Assembly: GCA_023634235.1 (NCBI GenBank)
Contig: JAMKCF010000022.1
Location: 2,782,541 to 2,846,540 of the forward strand
Source: Pisaster brevispinus
Taxonomy: Eukaryota; Echinodermata; Asteroidea; Forcipulatida; Asteriidae
Reading direction: 5' to 3'
DNA length: 64,000 bases
The first letter of the stretch is position 1, and every line of letters begins with the position of its first letter. The translations under genes and the position numbers were made by a program. Positions 45,817-64,000 of the stretch are shown one piece after another. The notes below the pieces were generated by a model. It was not told the origin of the DNA. It was given only the letters and a program-made list of their open reading frames with translations, and did no database searches.

Positions 45817-48800
45817 ATGCAGACGGCAGGCATCACCACAGGCTTTGAGGAAGCAGAGAGTAGTTCTGCAGTGAGGAATGACGCTGTGAAGAAGACGAGG
45901 CCCAGGCGGTTGTGCGTGGTGTGCAAAGGGTTGGCAACGGGGTATCACTACGGAGTTGCGTCTTGCGAGGCGTGTAAGGCCTTCTTCAAGAGAACTGTTC
46001 AGAGTAAGTTTCATTAACAGATTACACCCTTGTAAAACAGTTTAGGCAATAAATTCTGAGACGGCAACAGTCCAGTCTGGTGACACTGTAGGCCTACCAT
46101 TGGGCCTGTAAAAAAAATATATATATATACACTTTTCCAAAATAAAAAAGTAGATTTTACGAAATTAGCTTTTACTGAAACACGACACGATGTTACCGGT
46201 CATTGTTGTACAACTGCTCTCAAAGTCCATCTATATATCAAGTATTCATAATATTGTACAATATTGAGATGTGAGAATCCCTCATATTGTTCGGCAGTAA
46301 AATAAACCAACTTTTGCAATTGCTACTTGGTTTGTAGTAAGAATTCATACTCAGATACTTTCCTGAGTCCTGTGAAAAAAAAAACCACCAAAGGCATATC
46401 ACTTTTGTGGGATACCAACCCACGACCTTTCCCATGGTAGAGAAGATTGAACATCTATTACATTTTCACAAACTTTACGTCGAGTATACGTTAATAATTG
46501 GCGGTATCATTGTAGGCCTATATCTGGCTGGTTAAGTTTTAAATGTTACACTCCATGTAGGAAATCTGATCTACTCCTGCTGTGAAGGCCAGCGATGTGA
46601 AGTGTTCCACGGCAAGAGACGGACATGTCAGTCATGCCGGTATAACAAGTGCATCAAAGAAGGAATGATGATCGAAGGTAAAGCTGCAGGGAAACCGTTA
46701 CTCACTTTCATCAAGTCAAAGTAAGACTTGAAACTTTGCATGGTGGAGATACAATCAAATATAGTAGTTTGCAGTAACACTGTACATGGAAATATCTCTA
46801 CACTGTAAAAACTGGGGTGTTAAAATTGACACCACGGGTGTTGTCGCATATAGATATAAAAAAGAATAAACATTTACACTTTAAGGTGTTAACATAACAC
46901 TAACTTCTGCAAAAACAATTACATTGGTGTTTTTTTTGTTAACACCCTCAGATGTTAATTTTGATTCTCTCTTCGGTATCTATGCGACAACACCAATGGT
47001 GTCAATTTCAACACCGTGGTTTTGCAGTGTATGAGTTGTGGTGGCTCTAAAAAGAACTGGTGGTGTAACAACTCGACGTTTCGATCAGTATGCTCTGATT
47101 GTCTTCAGGAGGAAGCTGATTTAAGTGCTGTATACAGGATTGCTCCATGGTGCTGATTTTATCAAGCATCATAATGTAATACTATATAAACCCTGTAGCT
47201 GGCCGGAAATTATTTTCATGCACGGGTTTGCTCAACTTACAAATTTGCTAAGCAATGCTTTAGCCTATGCTAATAAACAGTTTTAAGAAGTCGTTACCTG
47301 GGTGCAGTCTCATAAAAGACGTTGCCAAAAATACTAATCACCATTAGCTAAGCACTAGGGACACCAGTTGCAACAATGTAAACATTTAGGAGGTAACTTA
47401 GGAGGTAACCTATTAATGCTAAGCAAGATTAGTAGGTACTTAGCAAATTGTTGTGCTTTACAAACAGGCTTTATGAACATGGGCCCCGTTCAGAGCTTAG
47501 TTCCATATGATCGAAAACACGTTCAGTTAAAAAAAAATAAAAAGGTCTATGAACAAAAACTGTCGGAACTTTTACTGTAATTCACCAAGCAATTGCTACA
47601 CGTCACCTTTTTATAATCCGATCTATAGGTGTCCGACTAAATCGGTGCAAAGGTGGGCGACAAGAGTACAGACGCCGACCGGACGAGCGGGACTTTAGCC
47701 CGGTCAAATCTGGTCCAAGAAAGAAGAGCCAGCAAGGTAAGGAATCTTGGTGCAGATGTTCTTTTCGGGTGCCAACGGCCGCCCATTATAGCATTTCCTC
47801 CCATTCAAATCGGTTTCCAAAAACTGAGGATGATGACCCCAACGTGTACACCTTAAAACTTTGAAGGTTCACTGCAGATATCGTAATAACAGTTCTTCTT
47901 TGTTTCATTTTGAATAGGCCCTATAAGTAATGGTGAATATTTATAAAATGTTTACAGAAAAACACCCAAACAAACATGCTCCCGAGGGTGTTTTCTTGTT
48001 TGTTTTTAGATTCTCGTTTTACCAAAAAGGTGCTGGACTACCCCCCCCCCCCGACCTTGGTTTGTTTACATTACTTTTAAACGGTATCAAAAGCAAGATA
48101 GCTACCTCCTAACATTTATTTTTGTCGTTGATTTTATTTATTTTTTTGTCATGACCACACAGCTTGTGACTTCTCCGCGCGACTGCTCGACATAGAGCCT
48201 GAAGTTTTAAAGATCACCATGCCGGAAGAGTTGGTAGAATGGTACAAGTTGCACGGGGCAGACAAAACCGAGTTCACCCCAAAGGCCGGTATGATCCTCA
48301 TGGCCGAGTTAGCAGATCGAGCTCTGATCACCACGGTACAGTGGGCGAAGAAAGTACCGGGTGAGTCTGGCCCGTCTACGTCCTTCTCGAGCCTTTGATA
48401 TCAATGCAATTCGTGCTCTTCGAGAAGTGATTTTACTAATTTTCTGTTCAGGATCATTCAAAGTATACTTTATGGTAATCACTATCAGCGATGGGCGAAT
48501 GTTTTTTGTTTAGTTTGTTGGTACCAGAAGGCCCGCAATGTTTGAAAAGTATGAAAGTGGACTAACAAAAACCATGGAACTCACCCTCCCCACCACCCAA
48601 ATAAAAATGGAAAATCATTTATCATAGGTCAACGCTGTATGAGCCTGTCAGTGAAATTGTTAGCTTCATGCACGGCTCATTTTAACATTACATGTATTTA
48701 CTTTCATACAGCTGTATAGTGTGGCATTTAAATTCCGGACAACGCACCGACTGTTCATTTTCAATAAGTCTTTTCAAATTTTAGTGCAACCCTAATGTAC

Positions 48801-50203
48801 AAAATAAAAGAAAAGAAAAAAATGGTACAGACTCGTTACGAATTTGAAAGCTGGTACTTTCTTACTTCGCCCCCAATCCAGGTTTCGACAGGCTGTGCCT
48901 GAGCGACCAGATGGCTCTGCTGTGTAACTCGTGGATGGAGATTCTTCTCACCAATGTGGTCTACCGCTCCTCGCTCCTCCCAGAAAGCCACGAGAAGCCT
49001 CTCTTCTTCGCCAATGGCTTCATCATGACCAAACGGATGTGCACGGAGAAGGGCGTACTCATCTATGACCAGATCAACAATGTGGTTGACCGGCTCCGGC
49101 CTCTCGGTGTCAGCAAGGGGATCGCCGTGCTCCTCAAGGCCATGATTCTGTTTAACGCGGGTTTGTTGGAAATTCAATTGGCCTCACTCCTTTTTAAAAA
49201 AAGTCCCTCAAGACCCATCTTTGCTCTGTTCGCATGTCATCTGGGTTTCTCGTGTCTGCTTCTCTGTTTTACTCTGCTTTCCTTTCCCATCGCTTTGGTA
49301 AAAAGTAAAAGGCGCTTTATAAATTCTCCTGTTTATTATTATTATTGTCGACGACTGTTCAAATGCATGTTTTGATTCTTGCATGAGTTTAGTCTGGGTG
49401 GGAAATAAGGACGACGGGGGGGGGCACCAATTTCACGAAGCTTTTCTCTCTTATCTTGTACGTACACGATAACTTATCATGTACGTACATGATAAATCCA
49501 AACTTACCGTGTACGTACACGATAAGTTTGAAATTATCGTACTTGTACGTACACGATAAATTATGTACGTACACTATAAGTTTGGACTTATCGTGTACGA
49601 ACACGATATCGTGTGCGTACACGATAAGTTGATTTATCGTGTACATACACAGTAAGTTTGGACTTATCATGTACATACACGATAAGTTATCGTGTACGTA
49701 CTCGATAAGTTTGGACTTATCGTGTACGTACAAGATAAGAGAGAAATTTTGTATTCATGTGGCGGCAATACGCTTCCGTATGTATATAACGTTGCTGTTA
49801 AATAAAGTTTAATAAAATAGGTTTCCATTTTTGGTTTTCCTTAAAAAAAAAACCCACACACACAGGTCCATCATTGTCCAACCCGCTCCCGCTGCAGTCA
49901 ACTGAGGAATTACAAGAACTCCAAATGACCGCGTTCGACGCCTTGCATCAGCGCATCTTTAAAGAACACCCGAGGGACTACCGCCTCGTCTACCGACTGA
50001 TGACGCTCTTGCCGCTTATAAAGGACATTGCATTGACAGTTTCTTCCCTGGTCTGGATCGAGTTCAACCAGGAACAAGTCCCCATGCAGCGATTGCTGAG
50101 CGAGGTACTGCAGCCTTTTTTCCATACCCGAATGGGGCAGCAGGTCGCCTCCATCCGCCCGCCTCCTCCACCAAGCATGCTCCTAAAGAAATCTTCACTT
50201 TAA
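45817..50203 (+). CDS. ERR: Estrogen-related-receptor-like nuclear receptor 2 (NR3B type)
   Basis: Six exons: 45817-46003, 46561-46677, 47629-47736, 48163-48360, 48882-49160, 49866-50203, 408 aa. Exons 2, 3 and 4 have exactly the lengths of those in the upstream gene (117, 108, 198) and every intron has the same phase, so the two are tandem duplicates. Finger 1 uses C33, C36, C50, C53 with P-box CEACKAFF; finger 2 uses C69, C75, C85, C88. The extension is GGRQEYRRR, with E in place of the usual K. The ligand-binding domain has [22 protein letters not shown] and AF-2-like LLSEVL at 373-378. The G-D after CxxC in finger 1 is K-G. The protein sequences differ widely outside the DNA-binding domain, so the duplication is old. 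Both reading frames are intact. Confidence 0.85.
46357..46450 (-). mobile_element. tRNA-derived SINE, family 1 (ERR-like 2 intron 1)
   Basis: Diverged copy of the 4121-4241 family: cctgagtcctgtgaaaaaa, then an accaac-cca B-box remnant and ccatggtagag. This shows the family is dispersed beyond the tandem array. Confidence 0.6.
46801..47029. mobile_element. TA-flanked MITE, CACTGYAAAA family, copy 1
   Basis: Inverted ends CACTGTAAAAACTGGGGTG and its complement ending TTTTGCAGTG, bounded by TA on each side. Inner arms (ttgacaccacgggtgttgtc) also pair. TA duplication and CACTG ends suggest a Tc1/mariner-type MITE. It lies in intron 2 of ERR-like 2. Confidence 0.85.
47308..47488. mobile_element. 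Possible foldback element relic
   Basis: Starts ctgggtgcagtctcataaaag and ends ggctttatgaacatgggccc, a loose inverted pair recalling the aatttcat family, with a short internal duplication (taggaggtaac). Confidence 0.4.
49444..49745. repeat. Self-complementary repeat array in ERR-like 2 intron 5
   Basis: About a dozen variants of the palindrome tatcgtgtacgtacacgata alternate with aagtttggactt linkers. The outer ends (ttctctcttatcttgtacgt and its complement) are inverted copies, so the 300-bp block as a whole also folds back. Confidence 0.85.
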
Positions 50204-50258
50204 AAACTGTTCTTTTTTTCTTGACTGCGTTTTACAAGCATTACTTGTGTAACGTATA

Positions 50259-50471
50259 CACTGCAAAACTGGGGTGTTAAAATGACACCGTGGGTGTTGT
50301 CATATAAAGATAACCCCCCCCCAGAATCATAGGTTGTTAAAATAGCATTAATTTCTCCCAACACAATTGGGGTTATTTTAACACCCTATGGTGTTAATTT
50401 TGATTCTTGCTTTGGTATCTTTAATTTGACAGCACCCATGGTGTCATTTTAACACCACAGTTTTTGCAGTG
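50259..50471. mobile_element. TA-flanked MITE, CACTGYAAAA family, copy 2
   Basis: Ends CACTGCAAAACTGGGGTG and CCACAGTTTTTGCAGTG between TA dinucleotides. The same family as 46801-47029, it starts 56 bp after the stop codon of ERR-like 2 and so probably lies in the 3' untranslated region. Confidence 0.85.
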
Positions 50472-53400
50472 TACAACGATACGAATGGGGCCATCCGGGG
50501 ATCATTTGGTTAATGTGATGAGGATTTCGAGTGAAATCTTCAAATCGCTCTGGAAATTGGCATTTCAGAATACTAATTGTTTTAAATGACTCTCGACTCC
50601 GAGAATTTTAGTTAAACTGACATTTGTAAACATTTCTGTTTACGAAATAATACGGCCAAAATCTACTTCAAAAGTTCATAAAATTTGTCACAGAAAGCAA
50701 CGAGTTTAAAATTTGTACAATGCTAAGAGTTGTGTTAATTTCTCAAGTGTCTCTTGTATAGCACTAGCCAGCAACATCAGGGCGCGGTTCTTGAGCCAAT
50801 ATTTTTGGGGTGGGGCTTGACCCTTCGTACGTGACGTCAACCTCTAACTTTCGCTACTGCTGTCATAAAAAAAACCCATTTGCCTTGCATTTTTTTTTGG
50901 GGGGGGGGCTGGACAAAAGTTTGGGAGCTAAAACCCCCAGCCCCATAGAACCACGCCTGCCATAGAATCCACAAACTTTCAATGGAACTACATCATAGAG
51001 TGACTAAATCAAGAGCCGCAGAAACTTTTTAATTGATTAAAAAAGAAGAAGTTGTTATTACGAATATTTTACCATCTAATCAAACAAGCATCGTATTTTT
51101 CATTGTGGCGTTGATTTCTTCCAGCTAGACCAAGGACTAACTTCTACGTTTCCAGATTTTATGCAAATAAGGGACATTGTATACCTGCTCTGTGTATCCA
51201 AGGCCGTTCATTGTGCTAACGAACTGTTTCGGCCGTAAGTTGTTGTCAAACATGTTGCACATGTTGTAATGCACGTCAGTTTTGTAAGTTTGTCAACCTA
51301 AATCCTCATTTTCAAGCAAACATGAGGGCATTTGGGGGTGGGGGGTATTGGCCTCGTTTTGATATTATGTAGCAGGGACTGTTACGATTTGCGGTGTCTC
51401 TTTGGGGACACCGTACATAAAACTCGTTTCCCCCAGAAGAGAGAGAGCATTTGCCAGGCATACTATTTCATCATAAGGTATACTGCTACTGGTCAATTTA
51501 TTTTCTGCGTAGAAAATGGAGGAAAGTCGAAAACAATTAGACTGTCTATCTTAAAGTACAAACTTAGTTCCAGATATAAATCGTTCGTAACTCACTGCAG
51601 TCGAACTCAGAAGACAAGTCAAACTTAACAAGTCTTTTGTGACAAACCGGTACATGTTTTACTACATTAAGACCAGACTGAAACGTACGCCCCCGAAACA
51701 CTTTGTCCGTATATGAACTTTAACAACTCTCGTCAGTTTTAGTTTGTTAATTATTGTGTATTATATAAATTAACAAATAGGGCCTAATACTATATTACAA
51801 AGCAGTTACATGTTCAAAGTAACAACCTTAGACTCTCCCGACTTCTACCTCTTTTATCGAATACGTCAAAGTTAATTCTCGTGTCACAAACCACTGATTT
51901 CCTGAAAATTGTTACTACACTGACTGATTTTATAGCAAGTAGGTTCGAATGTCATGTCAACTGCAGCCTGGTTGATTTGCTAAATACACAAAGCTTGTAC
52001 TCGTCACCACCACCAGACATTTTTACACGAAGGCACGTGCCATTTCTTCACCTCGGTGACCCACTCGGCTCTAGCGCGCCACATGACACGGACGTCTGGG
52101 GTTAAACTCTAGATTTGACAGCCCAGTGGCCCTCTGGTGGGCAACAGTGTCTGAGGAAACCTGAACTTCACCTTTAACAAATCCACGTTCTTAAGTGTTC
52201 AGCGCGTATGGGTTTGTGTTACAGACTCTCTTAAATTTCTAGTTAATTACAGGTCTTTAGAGGAGCAAACCCTATTTACACTATTTGGTACATCCATGGA
52301 GTAAATCGTGCATCAAAAAAGACCCTTGGGTTAAACGAAGATATTCCATTGCTTTTGATATGTCTATCTGATTTGTACACCGATAAAAAGGGTTAATATA
52401 AATCAATCGTCAGTAACTTTAAAAAATATGTGGATTGGAACTTATTGCAATCACTTGGAATAGGTCTACTCCTGAGTATGTCCTTTGCTCAAAGAAAGAG
52501 TTTTCGAATAGTAATTAAAAACCTGTAAAGAAATTTGAATGTGACTTTGTAAAGGTAAGGTGTTATGTCAATTCCGATCGTCACTCACAGTACATTTCAA
52601 CTTTGAATAAAATATTGTCCGTTTATAAATTAAACCAGTGCAATGAACTTACAGTATAAAACAAATTGTCCGTTAATATCTTGATATTAAATTGGAAAAT
52701 TGTGGACTTGAAAACATGTGGCCATTTTTAATTGTAGTCGCCGATACAAGTAACGTGATCTCAACTTAAGTTGATATGATAAACTTTATAGCCTTAATAT
52801 TTGGAAAGATTCCCATTGCTTTGGTCATGTTTTTACATCCAAACAAAGAACCTCAAAGGGTAGGTGTGTTTAGCTTATGTAGCCCTATGTAATCGAGGTT
52901 GGTGGTTCATTGTATGGTGGTATAGGAACGGCATTTGAATACGAATGCGACCATGTACTGTGTCACCATATAACCCCAATCGATCAAACCTTCACGGGAG
53001 TGCGTAACTAGGGTTTCTATTGACAGTCGTCATGGGGTGGAACTGGGCCTTTTGTACGGAATTATTTTACTTGTTGTAAAACAGCGCCATCTATGGCACA
53101 CGGGATTTAATCCGCACTAGACACTGTACACACTATGTGAAGGTTGAACAATTGCGTCCGTAGCAACCCCTGTTGCACACGAGCTGCATAATGCATTAGC
53201 TGGCACGGCGTTTCTATCAACATAAACCGGTCGTGAAGAGGCATCGAGTGGATCGCTAGTTAAGTTCTACGGATTCCCCGCATTAGGAGCAGACAAATCT
53301 TCTCGTCAAACACACACAAGTCGGGCCAGGTAGTGGAAGAGTCGCCAGAATATACATCGGGGAGTTTCAAAATACTGATTTCCCTTGAAAATTTATTGTG

Positions 53401-53520
53401 GAGATAAATGTAACCGAGTGGATTATCCACTTCTGCCAGGCCGTACTTCACCTTTGGAATTCCCGCAACAAGCCACGAGGCACACCTGTTGAGTTCAAAG
53501 TCTTGTACTTGACAGAAATC
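50472..53520. other. Intergenic region between ERR-like 2 and tektin-3
   Basis: No gene recognised in 3 kb. AT-rich, with homopolymer runs near 50888-50908. The open frame from 53398 that leads into the tektin start lacks ATG upstream of 53521 in that frame and is taken as 5' untranslated sequence. Confidence 0.5.
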
Positions 53521-61598
<8,078 letters not shown>

Positions 61599-63948
61599 AC
61601 TTTTTGCGTCAACTTTTAGGCGCGAAAATGAATTGAAAAAAATTATGTGATATAGATGTATAAATTGGCACGATAACAGTTTTTAAAATGTGTTTTTGGG
61701 GGTGGAAAACAGACGGACCAACTTTCCACCGCGTTTGCAAACTTCTTACTGATGGAGTTGCAATTGCAACAAACTGTTTTGCTTCTGGGAATACAAGTTT
61801 ATTCCAGGTGATGGAATTGGTGGAAAGGGGTTTGAACAAAAAAGAGTTTTTAAAGTTCTGCTTTCTGCACACGATGTATATATTTTCGAGAACTGTATAT
61901 GTACCAATGAAAAAATGGCGTCAGCATTTATTCAGTATATTTTTTGCACGGGGAAAACTTCGTCATTGGTGCTTTACATTTGAGGAAAGTGGTACGAACG
62001 AAATTCAAATGATTTATTTATTAATTTGTTTGGTGGCAGTGCACACATTTTTTTCTGACCCTTTTTGAAAATGTTAGCTGTTTTTCGGTCGACTTGAAGT
62101 AAATGACACGTTTAATGATAGAATATTACCTATTTTTATTTAGTACCCCTGTTTATAGAAAGGAAATACGCAATACCACAAAACACAACAGAAGAGAATG
62201 AAAAGTAATTTGCAGTTGTGCATTTGCACATGAAAGTGCTCCCTTGTTACGTCATGACCGATGATAAAAGAAACTGTCGAGAGGTTTAAAACGAATTTGT
62301 AAAAATCATTTTGACTAACAAAGTGTGCTCTAATGATGTTTATTCTATACAACACTACCAAGTGTAACCAAAAATACCTGGAAATGTATTCTTTATAGTG
62401 TAAATTTTGTAAAACATTAATGGTTAACAAAAGTATACATTTTGGAATAATGATCAGTGAAAGGGAAAAGGGAAATCGACGAATAAGGGGGAAAAAACAC
62501 ACAATCAAATGCCGGCATGAGCCCGAGTTTAAACATGCTGCTGAGCGTACGGTCATTTTTTTTAGTCAGTAATTTTAAAGAGGCTTCTTATACAAATTGT
62601 CGTGGCAACTATTATAATTTGCATTTATATCATCTGTGTAAATATCACTGTTATAAAATGTTTTGATCGTCACACTAACAAGCTTTTTGCATGGAACGTT
62701 TTTTAATGAGTGTGATTTTTCCTTTTTGTTTTCACTTTTGACGAACTTTTCAGAAGTTAATTTATGCCTACATCAAATATCAAACAGAAAAATAATGTTA
62801 AGAAATAAATTCAGTTTAGGTTATTTTTTTATTAACAATACCGCTCCGATGTTGTTTGATGTACAGGAATAACTTCGTGAAAATGTTGTCGGCTGTAATT
62901 TAAAATGTAATTTGCAAATCACTAATAAGGTCCCTTTTAAACATGCATGAACTTATTTTTTTTTCTCATCATTTTGTTAAATAAAGGTTGAGACAAAAAG
63001 AAAACAAGCGGTTTTTGTCTGTGTTATTTTTTACAATAGGTTTACTGTTTCGGGTAGAGTTGAGTGTTATGTCGCGCTTATGTTACTTTCACATTAAGTT
63101 CTTCAATTTGTTCATTCGTGTGGCTCGTATAAAGTTTTGAGCAGGAATATGGATAAGGATTCAATTTTTGGTCAGAGTAAGATTTAATCTAAATATTTTT
63201 TAAATTATTAAATGCCATTATTTATTCAATTTGTCTTCACGTGAGCAATACCGTTTCTTAACAGATAGTATCAATTTTGGTTTATGGTGAGGGGTTAAGG
63301 TTACAACATTAGGGATATGTTGATGAAATGTTGTAATTTGTTTATAATTTGCTTTGAAATGAACCATCACTATCGTATTGGCTGGTGAAACATTATTGGG
63401 GTTCCGGGTAAGGATTCAAGGTTTTGGCTAGGGTAAGGATTAACCATAACCGCCCAAACTCCTCCAAAATCCATCCCATGTTTTTGCTTGAAAACTTGAT
63501 GAATTTTGTGCTGTACACACACTATCACAGTTCAACACCTGGGTGCAGCGACGAAACTAGGGTAGTAACTATTAACATTCAACAAAGTTTGAAAGATATT
63601 TTTTGAAGATCCTTATTTTCACAGCTTTATTTTGAACAATGAACTAAAAAACACTAATTAACATATCAAATCTCAGTCAAAATCTGACATCGTTAGAAAA
63701 AATAAAGTATAAATCTATCAAACTGTCTCTAAATGTTTGTTAGAAAGGCAATATATTTACTTTTTTTTTTACTTAAGGAGCATCACCTTCTCTTTTAAAT
63801 TATTCTATAAGTCAAACATTTCCTATAATCTCTACTAAATTTGTTCTTGTGAATGAATTTTCATGATATTTTCCTGGCTATCCGGCATTTAGTTTGAATG
63901 GCTTCTGACTGGCACCACGAACAAAGTTATAGGGAGACCGCCAGCATT
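61599..63948. other. 3' flank of tektin-3
   Basis: AT-rich, non-coding. Candidate polyadenylation signals AATAAA occur at 62804-62809 and 62980-62985, both more than 1.2 kb from the stop, so neither is secure. Open frames at 61688-62068 and 62140-62556 show no recognisable domain. Confidence 0.5.
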
Positions 63949-64000
63949 AGGGCTACATAGCACAGTTGGTAGAGTGCTGGCGCATTAATCCAGAGGTCAC
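63949..64000 (+). mobile_element. tRNA-derived SINE, family 2, cut by the window end
   Basis: Plus strand: ctacatagcacagttggtag then agtgctggcgcattaatccagaggtc, matching the head of the 30285-30392 element (cagttggtagagcgcc, ttaacccagaggtc). The B box lies beyond the window. Confidence 0.65.

Noticed and set aside
61688..62556. Open frames of 126 and 138 codons in the tektin 3' flank
   Set aside because: AT-rich, rich in F, L, I and Y, with no domain; consistent with untranslated sequence.

Overview
The window is eukaryotic nuclear DNA: AT-rich, with GT-AG introns, tRNA-derived SINEs, LINE, Penelope-like and foldback elements, and metazoan genes (a nuclear-receptor pair, a tektin, NUBP1). 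The gene set and the style of repeats suggest a marine invertebrate deuterostome, most likely an echinoderm. That is inference; no single marker in the window fixes the species.

Layout. (1) 1-24219: three tandem copies (A 1-9610, B 9611-19139, C 19140-about 24219) of a roughly 9.5 kb unit, each with a two-exon plus-strand gene for a double MYND zinc finger/DUF4470 protein. Copies B and C are open (626 aa). Copy A carries an in-frame TAG in exon 2. Units A and B also hold a 273-bp palindromic MITE, a decayed LINE reverse transcriptase and two tRNA-derived SINEs. Unit C lacks the MITE and preserves its empty target site. (2) 24499-38336: NUBP1 on the minus strand, seven exons for residues 1-243. 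The last exons are not in the window. Its introns hold a LINE 3' end expanded into a 34-unit minisatellite of 84 bp, a SINE with a tRNA-Leu-like head, a second LINE 3' end, an inverted Penelope-like element and several foldback elements. (3) 39770-43314 and 45817-50203: two tandem plus-strand nuclear receptors of estrogen-related receptor (ERR, NR3B) type, with the same six-exon structure and phases. (4) 53521-61598: tektin-3-like gene, plus strand, six exons, 504 aa. (5) 61599-64000: tektin 3' flank, ending in a truncated SINE.

The genes do not form a pathway. NUBP1 acts in cytosolic Fe-S cluster assembly, the ERR-like genes encode transcription factors, tektin-3 is a ciliary microtubule protein, and the MYND/DUF4470 proteins have no firm function. 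The main interest is structural: a recent local gene amplification next to the 3' end of a housekeeping gene, a mosaic middle copy, an ancient receptor tandem duplication, and a minisatellite that arose inside LINE coding sequence.
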